NCBI GenBank assembly: GCA_948567375.1
Contig: OX419755.1
Span: 48,179,001-48,243,000 of the forward strand
From: Lunularia cruciata
Taxonomy: Eukaryota > Streptophyta > Marchantiopsida > Lunulariales > Lunulariaceae
Direction: 5' to 3'
DNA length: 64,000 nt
Below, piece by piece: positions 38,103 to 47,656 of the stretch. The number at the start of each line of letters is the position of its first letter. Position 1 is the stretch's first letter. Below the pieces are notes generated by a model. It did no database searches and was not told where the DNA came from. It saw only the letters and a list, made by a program, of their open reading frames with translations. The position numbers and the translations under genes were made by a program.

Positions 38103-38841
38103 TGTAATACCAAGGGTTAGCCATATGATCTAGATGTGAAATTTGGTTTGGTAACATCTAGAATGATGTTATACATGATGGTCAAAATAGATCAGATAGA
38201 AGTATCATCAAAAGAGTACTTCTACTAATGGGGCAGAAACCGAAATAGACTTGAGAACCTTAGAACCAATAGCTAGACATATGATTTAAAGGTGAGAATT
38301 GGTTTGGTAACATCTGGAAGGATGTTACACATGATGTACTAAACAGATCAGAAAGAGGTATCACCAAAAGGAGACTTCTATTAATAGAGTAGGAACCGAA
38401 ATATGCCTGAAAACTTTGAAGGCAATTTCGGAGGCCTAAACGGATGAATTAGGCCTCAAAAATGTGCAGATTCCCCTCCCAATGGAGAGTAGGCTAGCCT
38501 TCCCTCCCCCCTAGTTTGTCTCATCGAGAGCTTTCCAACGGTACCTTACTCATGTGATTCTGAGATTCCTACAAGAAGATTCTCTAAAAGATTCCATCCG
38601 GTCAAAGCTCGTTTGACCAACCAGATAGGACCTAGACCAGACAGGTCACCCACCCAAGTAAGTAATCCAAGGGTGGAGCTTGCTGACATGTCACCTATCT
38701 GTGTCCTTAATCCTATGGTGGAGCTTCCTTGGAGGAGATCCTCTTTGTCTATATAATAAAGAGAAGGTGCTCCCTTGGAGCATCGAATGGTTGAGTGTGC
38801 AATCTATGTTTTCTCTCTTCTCTTGTCCTTGGAGTATTACA
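38103..38841 (+). mobile_element. Family-2 solo LTR with target duplication CCAAC
   Basis: A complete 739-bp LTR, TGTAATACCAAGGG...GGAGTATTACA, flanked by CCAAC at 38098-38102 and 38842-38846. It is nested in the leader of copy A and so inserted after A. It carries the two internal tandem units. Confidence 0.95.
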
Positions 38842-38921
38842 CCAACTTGTTGGCATGAGGCTAGCTAGTTTAGAGTAGATCTTGGTCATTGGTTGGCAAA
38901 ATCTGCCTTTCCTCCTAGATT

Positions 38922-38995
38922 GTGCGCAACAAGATTTGACCCCTAGATCTCTTGTTCGTAGACTGGTGCCCTAGCCAACTGGTCCACCCTCACTT
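38922..38995 (-). other. tRNA-like segment (possible SINE or tRNA fossil)
   Basis: On the minus strand GGTGGACCAGTTGGCTAGGG resembles a polymerase III A box in tRNA context, and GGGTCAAATC about 35 bp further resembles a mutated B box (GGTTCRANNC). The spacing fits a tRNA. No intact cloverleaf is evident, so this is more likely a tRNA-derived SINE head or relic than a working gene. Confidence 0.4.
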
Positions 38996-39527
38996 GTTGT
39001 CATAGTGACTGTGCCACTGTTATCTATACGCATGTAGCTTTGGCTAGGAGAGGCATTTTGATCTCATTCTTGGTGATCGTGGTAGCTTAAGACTTAGATA
39101 CAAACTGCTCTTATGTCAAATGCCAAATGGTGGTAGAGTCAGTCTCGTGTTGTGTTATGAGATGGAGGGTTTTTTTTTAGATTTCTTGTGATTGGACCCC
39201 CTCCATTCTTTGCTTCCTGTTTATGCACCACGTTTGTGTGAGGTGCCTTGACTTTTGAGCATTGGTGCTCTGGTGTGCTCTCGGTGGTGATGTTGGAGTG
39301 ATGACCAGTCAGACTATCTTTGTTTCTCTCCGATGAGGCAGGAAGTGATGACTTGCAGACCGTGAGAGTGTGTGTTATGATGACAGGTTACAGGTTGCCC
39401 TTCCCATAGTGTATTTATCTCGGTTAGAGTTACATTAGTGGGTGGTGCTTGGTGGTGTTGGCACTTGGTGGGGTACTTGCGGTTGCAGTTGGTGGTTTGG
39501 GTTTACTATTGTGGTTGCTTTGTCACG

Positions 39528-41660
39528 ACGGAGTTCTTTGGAGATTCCAGAGGAGTTAGCCCTGCAGTACGCAGTGGGTTTACTCAGAGTGGTGCTCGGT
39601 ATCAACTTGTATCTCAGGTCCCAGTGAGGGAGGAGATTGACTCTGAGTTGGAGTTTGACACAAGAGCTAATTCAGTTGAGAGTGCACTTGGTGTGTCCGC
39701 ACCGTTGTTGTGGGACATGGACAAGATTTATGGGGCCTCCAAAGGCCCTAGGCGTTACTCTGGTATAGTGGGTACCATTGAGTTGGATGACTTCATCCAG
39801 GAGTTTGACAGTTGGTGTGATTTGCAGCAGATGCGGAACCCGACTTTGTTCACACCCTTCATGGCATGGAAGGGGTTGTTTTAGCACTTGGAGGGTCCAC
39901 CGATGGATGACTACCATGAGTTCAGGAGAGCTCATTTGGAGGAAATTGAGTTATGGAGACAATATTGGTCTCCACACTATGTCTCCATCACTTTAGGTTT
40001 GGTGGCCAGGAGTAGATAGGCTGTACCTACGAGTTCTAGCTCAAGTAGTATGGGTGGAGCTAGTGGAGGTGCACTAGCTAGAGATAGTGCTACTACGAGT
40101 GGAGGTACGGCTGCAGGAGGTGGTGTGGTACCGGGGTTTAACCCCATGGTGGAGTTCTTCCTATGTTTGAGGCAGAACTACCAGGGAGTGCGGACTGACA
40201 AGCTGAGGAGCTTGCAAGAGTTCCAACAGAAGGCTAGAGAGAGCCTACGTGAGGCATATACTCGCATGAGGCGGCTGATCAGTTTCACTCAGGGGGTTAC
40301 TGAGGCCCAAGCAGTCCAGTTTTGGTATGGGATACTGGACAGGGAGTTGCGACGTAGAGTTTGTGATGCTATGTTGTTGCAGGCTACTTCACCCACTTTG
40401 GCAGTGGTCTTTGGTTTGGCTGAGCGTATTGAGCTCAACATGGTGGAGGAGAGAGTGGTGACATCTGGATTTGGTAGGGAGACCTTATCCACGGCTGTGA
40501 CTTCTTCTAGAGTGTAGCAGAGTGCACCACGCCCAATTGGTTTTTGAGGACAGGGTGAACAGCCCAGATCCTATGGAGCGAGTGGAGGGCCTAGTGGAGT
40601 TAGACCCTTACCCTCATTTTTGGGTCAGCAGCAACCAGTGAGTGGTGGTGTTGCTTGTTGGACTTGTGGTGGACCTCACCATTGGAGAGAGTGTACTCAG
40701 GGCAATGGACCTGATACCTTAGGTGCATCATAGCCAACACAGAGGCAATGTGAGCACTGCCACAGATTTGGTCACACTAGTGATCAGTGTTTTGACCTAC
40801 ACCCGGAGTTACGGAGTGGTAGGGCTGCTATGGCTGGTAGTAGAGGAGCTCAAGTTCATGGGGGACGAGGTGGTAGAGGTGGTGGTAAAGGATCTACACC
40901 TAGTAGAGGTGCAGTACCTGCCCTTACTTCTGACACAACTATGGCTACTCGGATTGAGCAGTTGGAGCAAAGATTGGCTAGTATGGCTATTGCTCAGAGG
41001 AGATCAGATTCGGGTGCTGAGGCTTCCATCTCATATGCTGGTGATAGAGATGCTTTGGACTTCATGTGCGGAGCAGCACAGGTGGATGCATCTGCAGCAG
41101 TGACTAGGAGTGCAGTACGTGCTCTAGAGCCTAGAGGAGCATCAATGGAGTTGGACCCACAGAGAGGAGAGGTTGGGAGACAGGTCAGACTTCCCCAGTC
41201 TTTCACGCTATCTGAGGCATTGCAGACAACATCCATGGTTCCTAGACGTCCCAGTGTAGGTGTGGTAGGTGGTGATGGAGTACATGATGGACTACTTGCT
41301 AGTCAGCCACCTGCTACTACAGAGACTAAGTCTAGCATGATGTTGGGAGCGGCTCAGCTGATTATGCGGCGTCCTTTGTTTTTGGCCAGTGATATGTTTA
41401 CATTGGGAGTTGACCCAGCCCCAGTATTCCGGTTGGCTGCCACATTGTGTGAGAGTAGGGATGGTGCAGTTCCTACTACTAGAGCAGAGGTGGTTGGTAG
41501 TGGAGCTGACTTGGTTGAGGAGCACGGGATCCGCTCAGCGACCAGTGGTTTATGGCAGGCAGTAGCGGCTAGACTGGAGGAGTTGCCAGCTAGACCGGCC
41601 TTTGAGAGAGCGTGGTTTACACCTGGTGTTGTATTATTGGATAACCAGAGGAGGATTTTT
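39528..41660 (+). pseudogene. Copy A gag region with two zinc knuckles
   Basis: The particle-forming region has a capsid-like section ('IELDDFIQEFDSWCDLQQMR', 'FMAWKGLF', then 'GVTEAQAVQFWYGILDREL' near 40300). Two CCHC zinc knuckles follow: 40656-40694 (CWTCGGPHHWREC) and 40749-40790 (CEHCHRFGHTSDQC). Then come an Arg/Gly-rich stretch, a short predicted coiled coil ('RIEQLEQRLASMAIAQRR', near 40950) and about 200 residues of no known family before the protease. Stops occur at 39882, about 40018, 40515 and others. Confidence 0.85.
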
Positions 41661-42370
41661 TGTTTGGTGGGACCTTCAAGGAAGGTCTATACACCACAGA
41701 GAGTCTTGTTAGACTCTGGTGCATAGCTCCTTATGTTGGGGAAGGCTGCAGTTGTCGGTCTGGAGTTATGGAAGTCCGATGTGGAGAGGTGTCCATTTCA
41801 GATCCAGACATCTCTAGGTGGTGGTTCAACATAGTACATCACACGTGGGGAGCTTGTTGTCCAGGTTCAGCCTGGTCATCCGACTGATAGCTCGATGGTG
41901 AGAGCTCAGGCTATTGTGACGATAGTTGAGTCATATGATGTGCTAGTTGGGGGAGCAGTGTTATACCCCATGGGTTTCAGCATTGACTATTGGGAGGAGA
42001 CAGCCTCTTATAGACCTGGTTGGCAGTCTGGTGAGGGACGGGTATGTCGCCTGCCAATGCGCTTCAGTAGTGGCAGCCTTGGCTCACTACAGTCTAGGAC
42101 CATGGCAGCATCAGTTTTAGCTTTCAGTGGTGCAGTTACTTGGCCTGGTGACTTGTTGGAGGGGAACGCCCATGCAGAGGATACTCCAGTACCAGAGGAG
42201 ATCACTCGGCTTTGGAGTACAAGTGGGATTGTTCCATCCACCTTGGATGTTCCATTGTGGAGTTCAGAGGAGGCATTGCAGTAGCATGCAGATCAGTTGG
42301 TGCAGTAGGCTTGGAGTGGAGCCTTCGTACCATTAGGAGATGAGTGTGAGGATGAGGTTCCAGAGGCAAT
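41660..42370 (+). pseudogene. Copy A aspartic protease region
   Basis: The retropepsin active-site motif 'VLLDSGA' has its Asp codon at 41712, and a TAG at 41724 directly after the Ala. The downstream flap-side residues 'ESYDVLVGGAVLYPMGFSID' (about 41930-41990) resemble the ILG-type second half of gypsy proteases. The region cleaves the polyprotein in working relatives. Confidence 0.75.
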
Positions 42371-42419
42371 TGCTTTGACACCTCTAGATACCACACTCAT
42401 TGCTTGGCAGTATCCAGTA

Positions 42420-43365
42420 GAGGGGATATACCTATTGGAGTTGTTTGGTGGGATCAGCACTGGACTAGCTGCGGTGTTACAGGTAAGTATCCAAGTACAG
42501 AGGTACTTGTATGTAAAGAGAGATGAGACTACTAGGCAAGTCTCTCTACATCATGTGGCACACTTGGCCTATTGGTATCCGGAGTTATTATCGATGTCAG
42601 CAATCAGAGGTTACCAGAAGGCCCTACCAGGAGACATTTCCTTAGTGGGGGCCCATGACCTAGAAAGACATAGGCCTATTCACTTGGTGATTTTTGGATG
42701 GCCATGTTAGGGACATACACGTGCGGGCCGCGGTTTGGGTCTTTAGGATCCTCGTTTTGGTGTGTTTTGGGAGATGTTACGGATACTACGATATCTCCAG
42801 GTTCATCAGTCCGTTTCTCTAGCTTACCTTTTGGAGAACGTTCCTTTGATGGGTGATTCTCGCACCAGAGTGGTGGTGAGTACACATCAAGTCCATTCTT
42901 GGATGGGACCTGCTTTATTGTTAGATGCAGCCAGAGTGGGATCACGGGCTCATCGTCTTTGTCTTTGGTGGACAAACCTCTTACCCAAAGAGGTTCTACA
43001 GCGTGCTTATGATGGGATTCAGCGACTGGACCACATTCTTGTTGATGATATCTTGGATGTTGGGCGTCAGTCTTAGACAGTGGTAGTGGCTGATAGGTCA
43101 CCTATGGCAGTGGTGAACCTAGTTGAACAGCCTAGAGTCACATTTCCCACACTCATGAGTTTCCCAAGCTCTCATGCTTTTCGAGAGGGAGGACCTGGAC
43201 TTGTTTGGGACTCATAGTTACAGCAGTTGGTGGAGCCCAACATTGATGAGAGAGAGCGGGCAATGGGTTTTTGCACCGGTATTACCGCTGTTCCAGCAGT
43301 GTCAGAGGCATCCAAGCGTCAGGTGTTAGGTCAGGCTATGGACCTGAACTGTTTGACTTGGATTG
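42420..43365 (+). pseudogene. Copy A cytosine-5 DNA methyltransferase domain, DNMT3-like order
   Basis: It lies between protease and reverse transcriptase, in the same frame as both. Motif I 'LELFGGISTG' at 42435-42464 is followed by 'IQVQRY' (42489-42506), close to the DNMT3 stretch after motif I. Motif IV 'FGWPC' is at 42693-42707 (catalytic Cys at 42705), with a TAG directly after where copy B has Gln. Motif VI 'LLENV' has its ENV at 42834-42842. The motif VIII region 'LLLDAARVGSRAHRLCLWW' then 'TNLLP' (Asp at 42924, His-Arg at 42951) matches the DNMT3 pattern of Asp, AHR and N-L. Motifs IX-X include 'ERERAMGFCTG' (about 43254) and 'RQVLGQAMD' to 'TWI' (43317-43364). The order I-IV-VI-VIII-IX-X is not permuted, so it is DNMT3-like and not DRM-like. 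Stops near 42708, 42744, 43074 and others kill this copy. Confidence 0.88.
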
Positions 43366-43780
43366 TGAGCCTTGGCTTGGCAGAGCAACGTAGGATGCGC
43401 TTGATAGGCATCACCACTCAGACACTTGTGAGCCCTATGCCTATCGAGACCATTTAGGCACATGCTGGGGGCAATGGACCAAGTGGACAGGGTATTCTTG
43501 GGACACATCCAGTAGCTACCAGAGAGAGTGGTCTACTTGGAGTCCATCTAGGTGAGCATGGGCTACTTGGATTACATCCTTGGTCCACATGAGATGCATC
43601 CAGAGGACGTGTGGAGCTTGCAGCCAGAGTGGAGGGAGTATTTCACACAAAGGTTGGGACCTCTAGTGGTTGGGAGCATGACACTATTGCTCCCAAGGGC
43701 CTAGTGTAACAGCCAGTCAATACGTCTTCCACTCCTACTACAGTTACAGAGGATACTTGGGAGCCAGATCTTGGACCCAA
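43366..43780 (+). pseudogene. Copy A linker between methyltransferase and reverse transcriptase
   Basis: About 140 codons with no family I recognise, including repeated 'GLLGVHLGEHGLLGLHPW' around 43530-43590. It remains in the polyprotein frame. Confidence 0.5.
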
Positions 43781-45180
43781 GCTTACTGGAGAGGAAAGAC
43801 GGAGGGTTTGGAGGTTCTTGAGGAGTCACACGAGTTGTTTTGCCTTCAATATGAAGGATTTGGGTGCTCTGAAGGGACATGGTATACGGATTGAGCTGAC
43901 TAGCAACACACCAGTTTTCCGACGTCCTTATTGATATAGTGATATGGAGAGGACATTGATTTAGAGCCGGAGTAGTGACCTTTTTGAGGCTGGTTTGGTG
44001 GAGATTTCACATGGAGAGTATGCATCAGCGACAGTGATGCCAGCCGAGAAGGATATGCATGGCAACTATACAGATAGGCGGATGTGTGGAGATTACCGTC
44101 CTATCAACCGATAGACCAGGGCTGATCGGTATGCCATGCCTACACCAGAGGAGATTTTTGATGCGATTGGGCATGCAAAGGTCTTCAGTACTTTGGATCT
44201 TCGAGCGGGATATCATTAGTTGCTGATTAGGGAGGAGGATAAGTCCAAGACAACATTTTGGGCTATTGATTCTCACGGCAAGGATGTGTTATATTAGTGG
44301 AGGTTCTTACCATTTGGGTTGAAGAATGCTCCTGCTGAGTTCCAGAGAGTCATGGATAGGATCCTAGTTGGATTGGATTTTGCTTGGTGCTATATTGATG
44401 ACATTTTGGTTTATAGCACTATTGTGGAGGAGCATGAGCTACAGTTGTTGGAGGTGTTTGAGAGGTTGAGATCTCATGGACTCAAATTACATCTTGGGAA
44501 GTGTAGGTTCTTCCACGAGCAAGTTGAGTATTTGGGTCACACTATCTACCTCGGAGGACTTGGTGTTCAGCAGACCAAGGTAGAAGCTATTGAACGTATT
44601 CCTCGGTCTATGGATGTGAGTAGAGTGCGAGCATTCCTTGGGTTGGTGAACTTCTATCGCCACTATGTTAGAGGATTTAGTGCCATTGCCAAGGCCTTGA
44701 AGAAGCTGACCAAGCTTACACAGGAGTGGTGTTGGGGAGATGAGCAGGAGAGAGCTTTTGTAGAGCTCAAGGAGAGGTTGACATCTGCTCCTATTTTGAG
44801 GAGACCGATCAGGGGATGACCATTTTAGGTTCACACTGATTGGAGTATGTTGGGGCTTGGAGCGGTGCTCACCCAACATGATGATGAGGAGAAGGAGTTT
44901 GTGGTGGCCTATGCTAGTTGCTCCAACAATTCAGCGGAGGTGAAGTATAGTTTATATGAGGGAGAGTGCTTGGTAGCAGTTTGGGCAGTAGCACATTTCC
45001 GATGTTACCTATTTGGTAACCCCTTCACTCTCATCACTGATCATCAACTGCTGAAGTGGTTGAAGGAGTCCGAGAAGCTTTCAGGGAAGCTTGCACGATG
45101 GGCTCTGATTTTATAGGAGTATGATTTCACAGTTGTTCACAGACCTGGAGTGGTGAACCGTGATGCAGATGGGTTGAGTA
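43780..45180 (+). pseudogene. Copy A reverse transcriptase and RNase H
   Basis: Ty3/gypsy reverse transcriptase: 'MHGNYTDRRMCGDYRPIN' (about 44050), 'FSTLDLRAGYH', 'LPFGLKNAPAEFQRVMDRIL' (about 44310-44375), catalytic 'YIDD' at 44391-44402, then the thumb. RNase H follows with 'HTDWS' (near 44834), 'YEGECLVAVWAVAHFRCYLF' (44958-45017) and 'ITDHQLLKWL', which carry the acidic active-site residues. Stops fall at sites such as 44217, 44295, 44817 and 45114. Confidence 0.92.
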
Positions 45181-45479
45181 GAAACCCATGTCCCAGCCAG
45201 CAAGATCAGACCAGAGCACGTTGGCATGGTGAAACAGATGAGGAGATGGTGCCAGGTTGGCATGCATTGGCCTTTCTGTGTATATTTGCAAAGGCTTTGG
45301 TGGTATCTCTCTCAATGCATACAAGAGGAGTTATTGAGGTCACAGATCCAGAGAGTGAAGATATTGGTACAGTTCAGCGAGACATTCATGATGATGTCTT
45401 AGTGATGGACTATCTTCACACTAGTGTTGTGGGTGGCACAATTGGGGCCAAGGAGAGAGACCGTCTTCTTCAATGAGCC

Positions 45480-46560
45480 AGACGGTTCAGATTGGAGGGT
45501 AGACACCTTTTGCGTGTATGGGAGGATGGTAGAGTGTGAGTAGTACCACTTCCATCGCAGAGACCACAATTGGTCCGTCATGCTCATGAGGAGCTAGGAC
45601 ATTTTGGAGTAAAGCGTACGTAAAACTTACTCCAGAGTCATTATTGGTGGCGCGGTATGCAGACCAAGGTATAGCAGTTTGTTGCCAGATGTGTGGTTTG
45701 TGACCAAGTTAGAGCATCATTCAATGCTCCTACGCCACAGTTACACCCATTACCTATCATGGGATTGGGTTACCGTTGGAGTTTGGACTTCGCCGGACCT
45801 TTACCGCTGATTGTGAGACATTATCGGTGTGTTTTGGTGATGGTAGAGCACTTCTCCAAGTGGATTGAGTTGGTGGCACTTCCTGACAAGTCTAGTGAAG
45901 GGGCAACTTACTTGTTCTTGGATCGAGTTCTTAGTCATTTTGGTGCACCAACTGAGGTTTTGACTGATCAGGGTACAGAGTTCTTGGTGGAGTTTTTGGT
46001 CTTGTGTGACAAGGCTTTGATTGATCATCGTACTACATCCCGAGATCACCCTGAGGAAGATGGCTTAGTAGAGAGAGTGGTTCAGACGGTGAAGAGAGGA
46101 TTGCAAAAGTATGGTTTGCAGAGAAGCCACTTGGGAGATTGGGATCTCCAGTTACCTTGGTTGGCCATGGGCTATCGATTCAGCCGGCAAGCCTCCTTAG
46201 CATCCTTCTCTCCATACTTTCTACTCTATGGATGAGATCCTGATTTACCTGTAGCCATTCGTCAAGATGCTACTGTAGTTTTGGACTTGGATGACCCCGA
46301 TGTATGGATGAGCGCATGTTCTCAGCGGGCTGAGACCTTTTGGAGAGTGATGCCAATGGCCTTTGAGAACTTGGCGATTGCTCAGCATAGAGATACTTTA
46401 TGCTATGCTACCATTCGAGGAGGAGGTTATAGACCTTTGATCCGTCGATTTCATCCAGGCAACTATGTATATCTACAACAAACAGCACCGACGACACTTG
46501 ATGTTTCTACAAGCCGCACTATCTTGAGAGTGCGGCCAAGGTTTTGCTATCTGGGGTCCT
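45480..46560 (+). pseudogene. Copy A integrase
   Basis: The N-terminal zinc-binding part is around 45570-45710 (His pair 'HAHEELGHFG', then 'CVVCDQV'). The DDE catalytic core has Asp in 'WSLDFAG' (45786), Asp in 'LTDQGTEF' (45966) and Glu in 'DGLVERVV' (46071). The C-terminal barrel 'FHPGNYVYLQQ' to 'TTLDVSTSRTILRVR' spans about 46440-46530. Instead of a chromodomain the protein continues into a PHD finger. Confidence 0.9.
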
Positions 46561-46825
46561 TGTGTTAGAAGGACGTGATGGTGTTGTTTGGAAGGATCAT
46601 GTGCGCAATTGTGTGCCATGCCACCTTCCAAACATTGATGGTACTATGGACCCAAGCTTGGCACTTGTACGTGCAGGCTTGAGGTGTATGTTATGTGGCT
46701 CTTCTGGTGGAGCTACTACTATGTTAGTGTGTGATAGCTGTTCGAGAGGATGACATATGGCATGTATGACTCCTCCCCTCACGGTGGTTCCTCAGGGACA
46801 ATGGTTATGTCCTAGATGTACTTGA
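46540..46825 (+). pseudogene. Copy A C-terminal PHD finger
   Basis: The finger lies at 46685-46819: 'CMLCGSSGG...' then 'CDSC', 'HMAC', and a final CxxC preceded by Trp ('QWLCPRC'). The Cys4-His-Cys3 ligand order, the CxxC to CxxC gap of 11, the four residues before His and the Trp before the last pair all fit a PHD finger, a reader of histone H3 tails in characterised proteins. TGA at 46751 replaces the Trp that copy B keeps. It is linked to the integrase C-terminus by 'NCVPCHLPNIDGTMDPS'. Confidence 0.88.
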
Positions 46826-46994
46826 CCTATAGCTAGTTCATTCTTTATATGGTATAGATTGCAGATAGGCGGCTAACAATGGGGCTCCATAGCACCCGGC
46901 CTCCTGATCTTTGCACATTAGAGGGTATACCATATACTTAGAGTAGATGGCTATCTGGAGTTAGAGGGACCTAACCACCAGCTAGAGGGGCAAT

Positions 46995-47656
46995 TGTGGC
47001 ACTTTAGAGTTTATGTATGACTTATGTGTGAGTTGTGTTTCTATAGTGTATGATGTTGACAGCGATGTATGTTGTGTAGTGATGTATATACGCACGCCAG
47101 CTATCATGCCATTTGTAGTGCCGCGTCTAGATGCTTGGACATTGGAGTTCCAGTGATAGTAGTTAGAGTTATTTCAGCAGTATCTCAGAGACTACTTTCC
47201 GAAGGTCAAATTTGGTGTTCAAGGTACTGACTTCACGGTGGAGCCCATCGTCACTTTGCACCGTTTTCACCGTCAAGTGTGCCGTCAGCGGGACCATTAG
47301 GGTTTCAGTGCTAGCTCGAGTCCAGGGGGTATAGTTTCAAAGTGAGCTCCAGAGAGCTCACTTCTTTGATGTTGAGCCTTCGAGTTCCTGGCTATGGTGG
47401 ACAAAGGCCGGCGAGCGTCACTTGGATTCTCTATGCTTGAGTGGGTGTGGCTTGATTGTAATGAGTGCCTAGTTGTTGGCAGTTTATAGAGTGATAGATC
47501 AAGTACTGATCTGAGTTGAGTTGAGTTGAGAGTGGTAAGCAATCTGATTATTGTGGCACTTTAGAGTCTATGTATGACTTATGTGTGAGTTGTGTTTCTA
47601 TAGTGTATGATGTTGACAGCGATGTATGTTGTGTAGCAATGTATATACGCAAGACA
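46995..47656 (+). repeat. Copy A 3' terminus: R - 3' LTR - R
   Basis: R1 46995-47094 and R2 47552-47651 (both TGTGGCACTTTAGAGT...GTATATACGCA) bracket the LTR block 47102-47550. The LTR start is TATCATGCC where the 5' LTR has TGTCACGCC, two transitions. The 5' LTR has no R after it, so R2 is not a simple part of the LTR. Confidence 0.8.

Larger units (their letters stand above)
37477..39527 (+). other. Copy A leader
   Basis: Untranslated-looking sequence between the LTR and gag, interrupted by a solo LTR and a tRNA-like segment. It has short repeats such as GTCAGATTTAC (about 37873-37905) and TTTGGAGGAGTTTT variants. From about 39250 it matches the leader of copy B. Confidence 0.6.
39528..46825 (+). 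pseudogene. Copy A gag-pol polyprotein with methyltransferase and PHD finger
   Basis: A single frame runs from 39528 (ACG where copy B has ATG) to about 46530, through gag, protease, methyltransferase, reverse transcriptase, RNase H and integrase. Roughly 25-30 stop codons interrupt it, nearly all TAG or TGA, but I see no frameshift until a 1-nt change near 46530 that moves the PHD finger to another frame; that part ends with TGA at 46823-46825. One long polyprotein without a gag-pol frameshift is common in plant gypsy elements. This copy cannot make the product. Confidence 0.88.
37026..47656 (+). mobile_element. Family-1 Ty3/gypsy retrotransposon copy A
   Basis: The best-preserved copy: 5' LTR, leader (with a nested solo LTR), a gag-pol frame of about 7 kb, and a 3' terminus. 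It sits in the gag of copy C (left flank ..TTTTGGTATG, right flank ..CATGGGATC; a 5-bp duplication GTATG/ACATG is possible but imperfect). The two LTR blocks differ at roughly 5-6% of positions by eye, nearly all transitions. The right border may be a few bases off. Confidence 0.85.

Noticed and set aside
42420-43365. Domain might be a DRM-type (rearranged) plant methyltransferase
   Set aside because: Motifs run I, IV, VI, VIII, IX, X without the circular permutation of DRM enzymes, and no UBA domain is visible.
39528-46825. In-frame TAG/TGA codons as recoding or an alternative genetic code
   Set aside because: The stops fall at different places in copies A, B and C, and the host genes in the window use normal stops. 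Mutation after insertion explains them.
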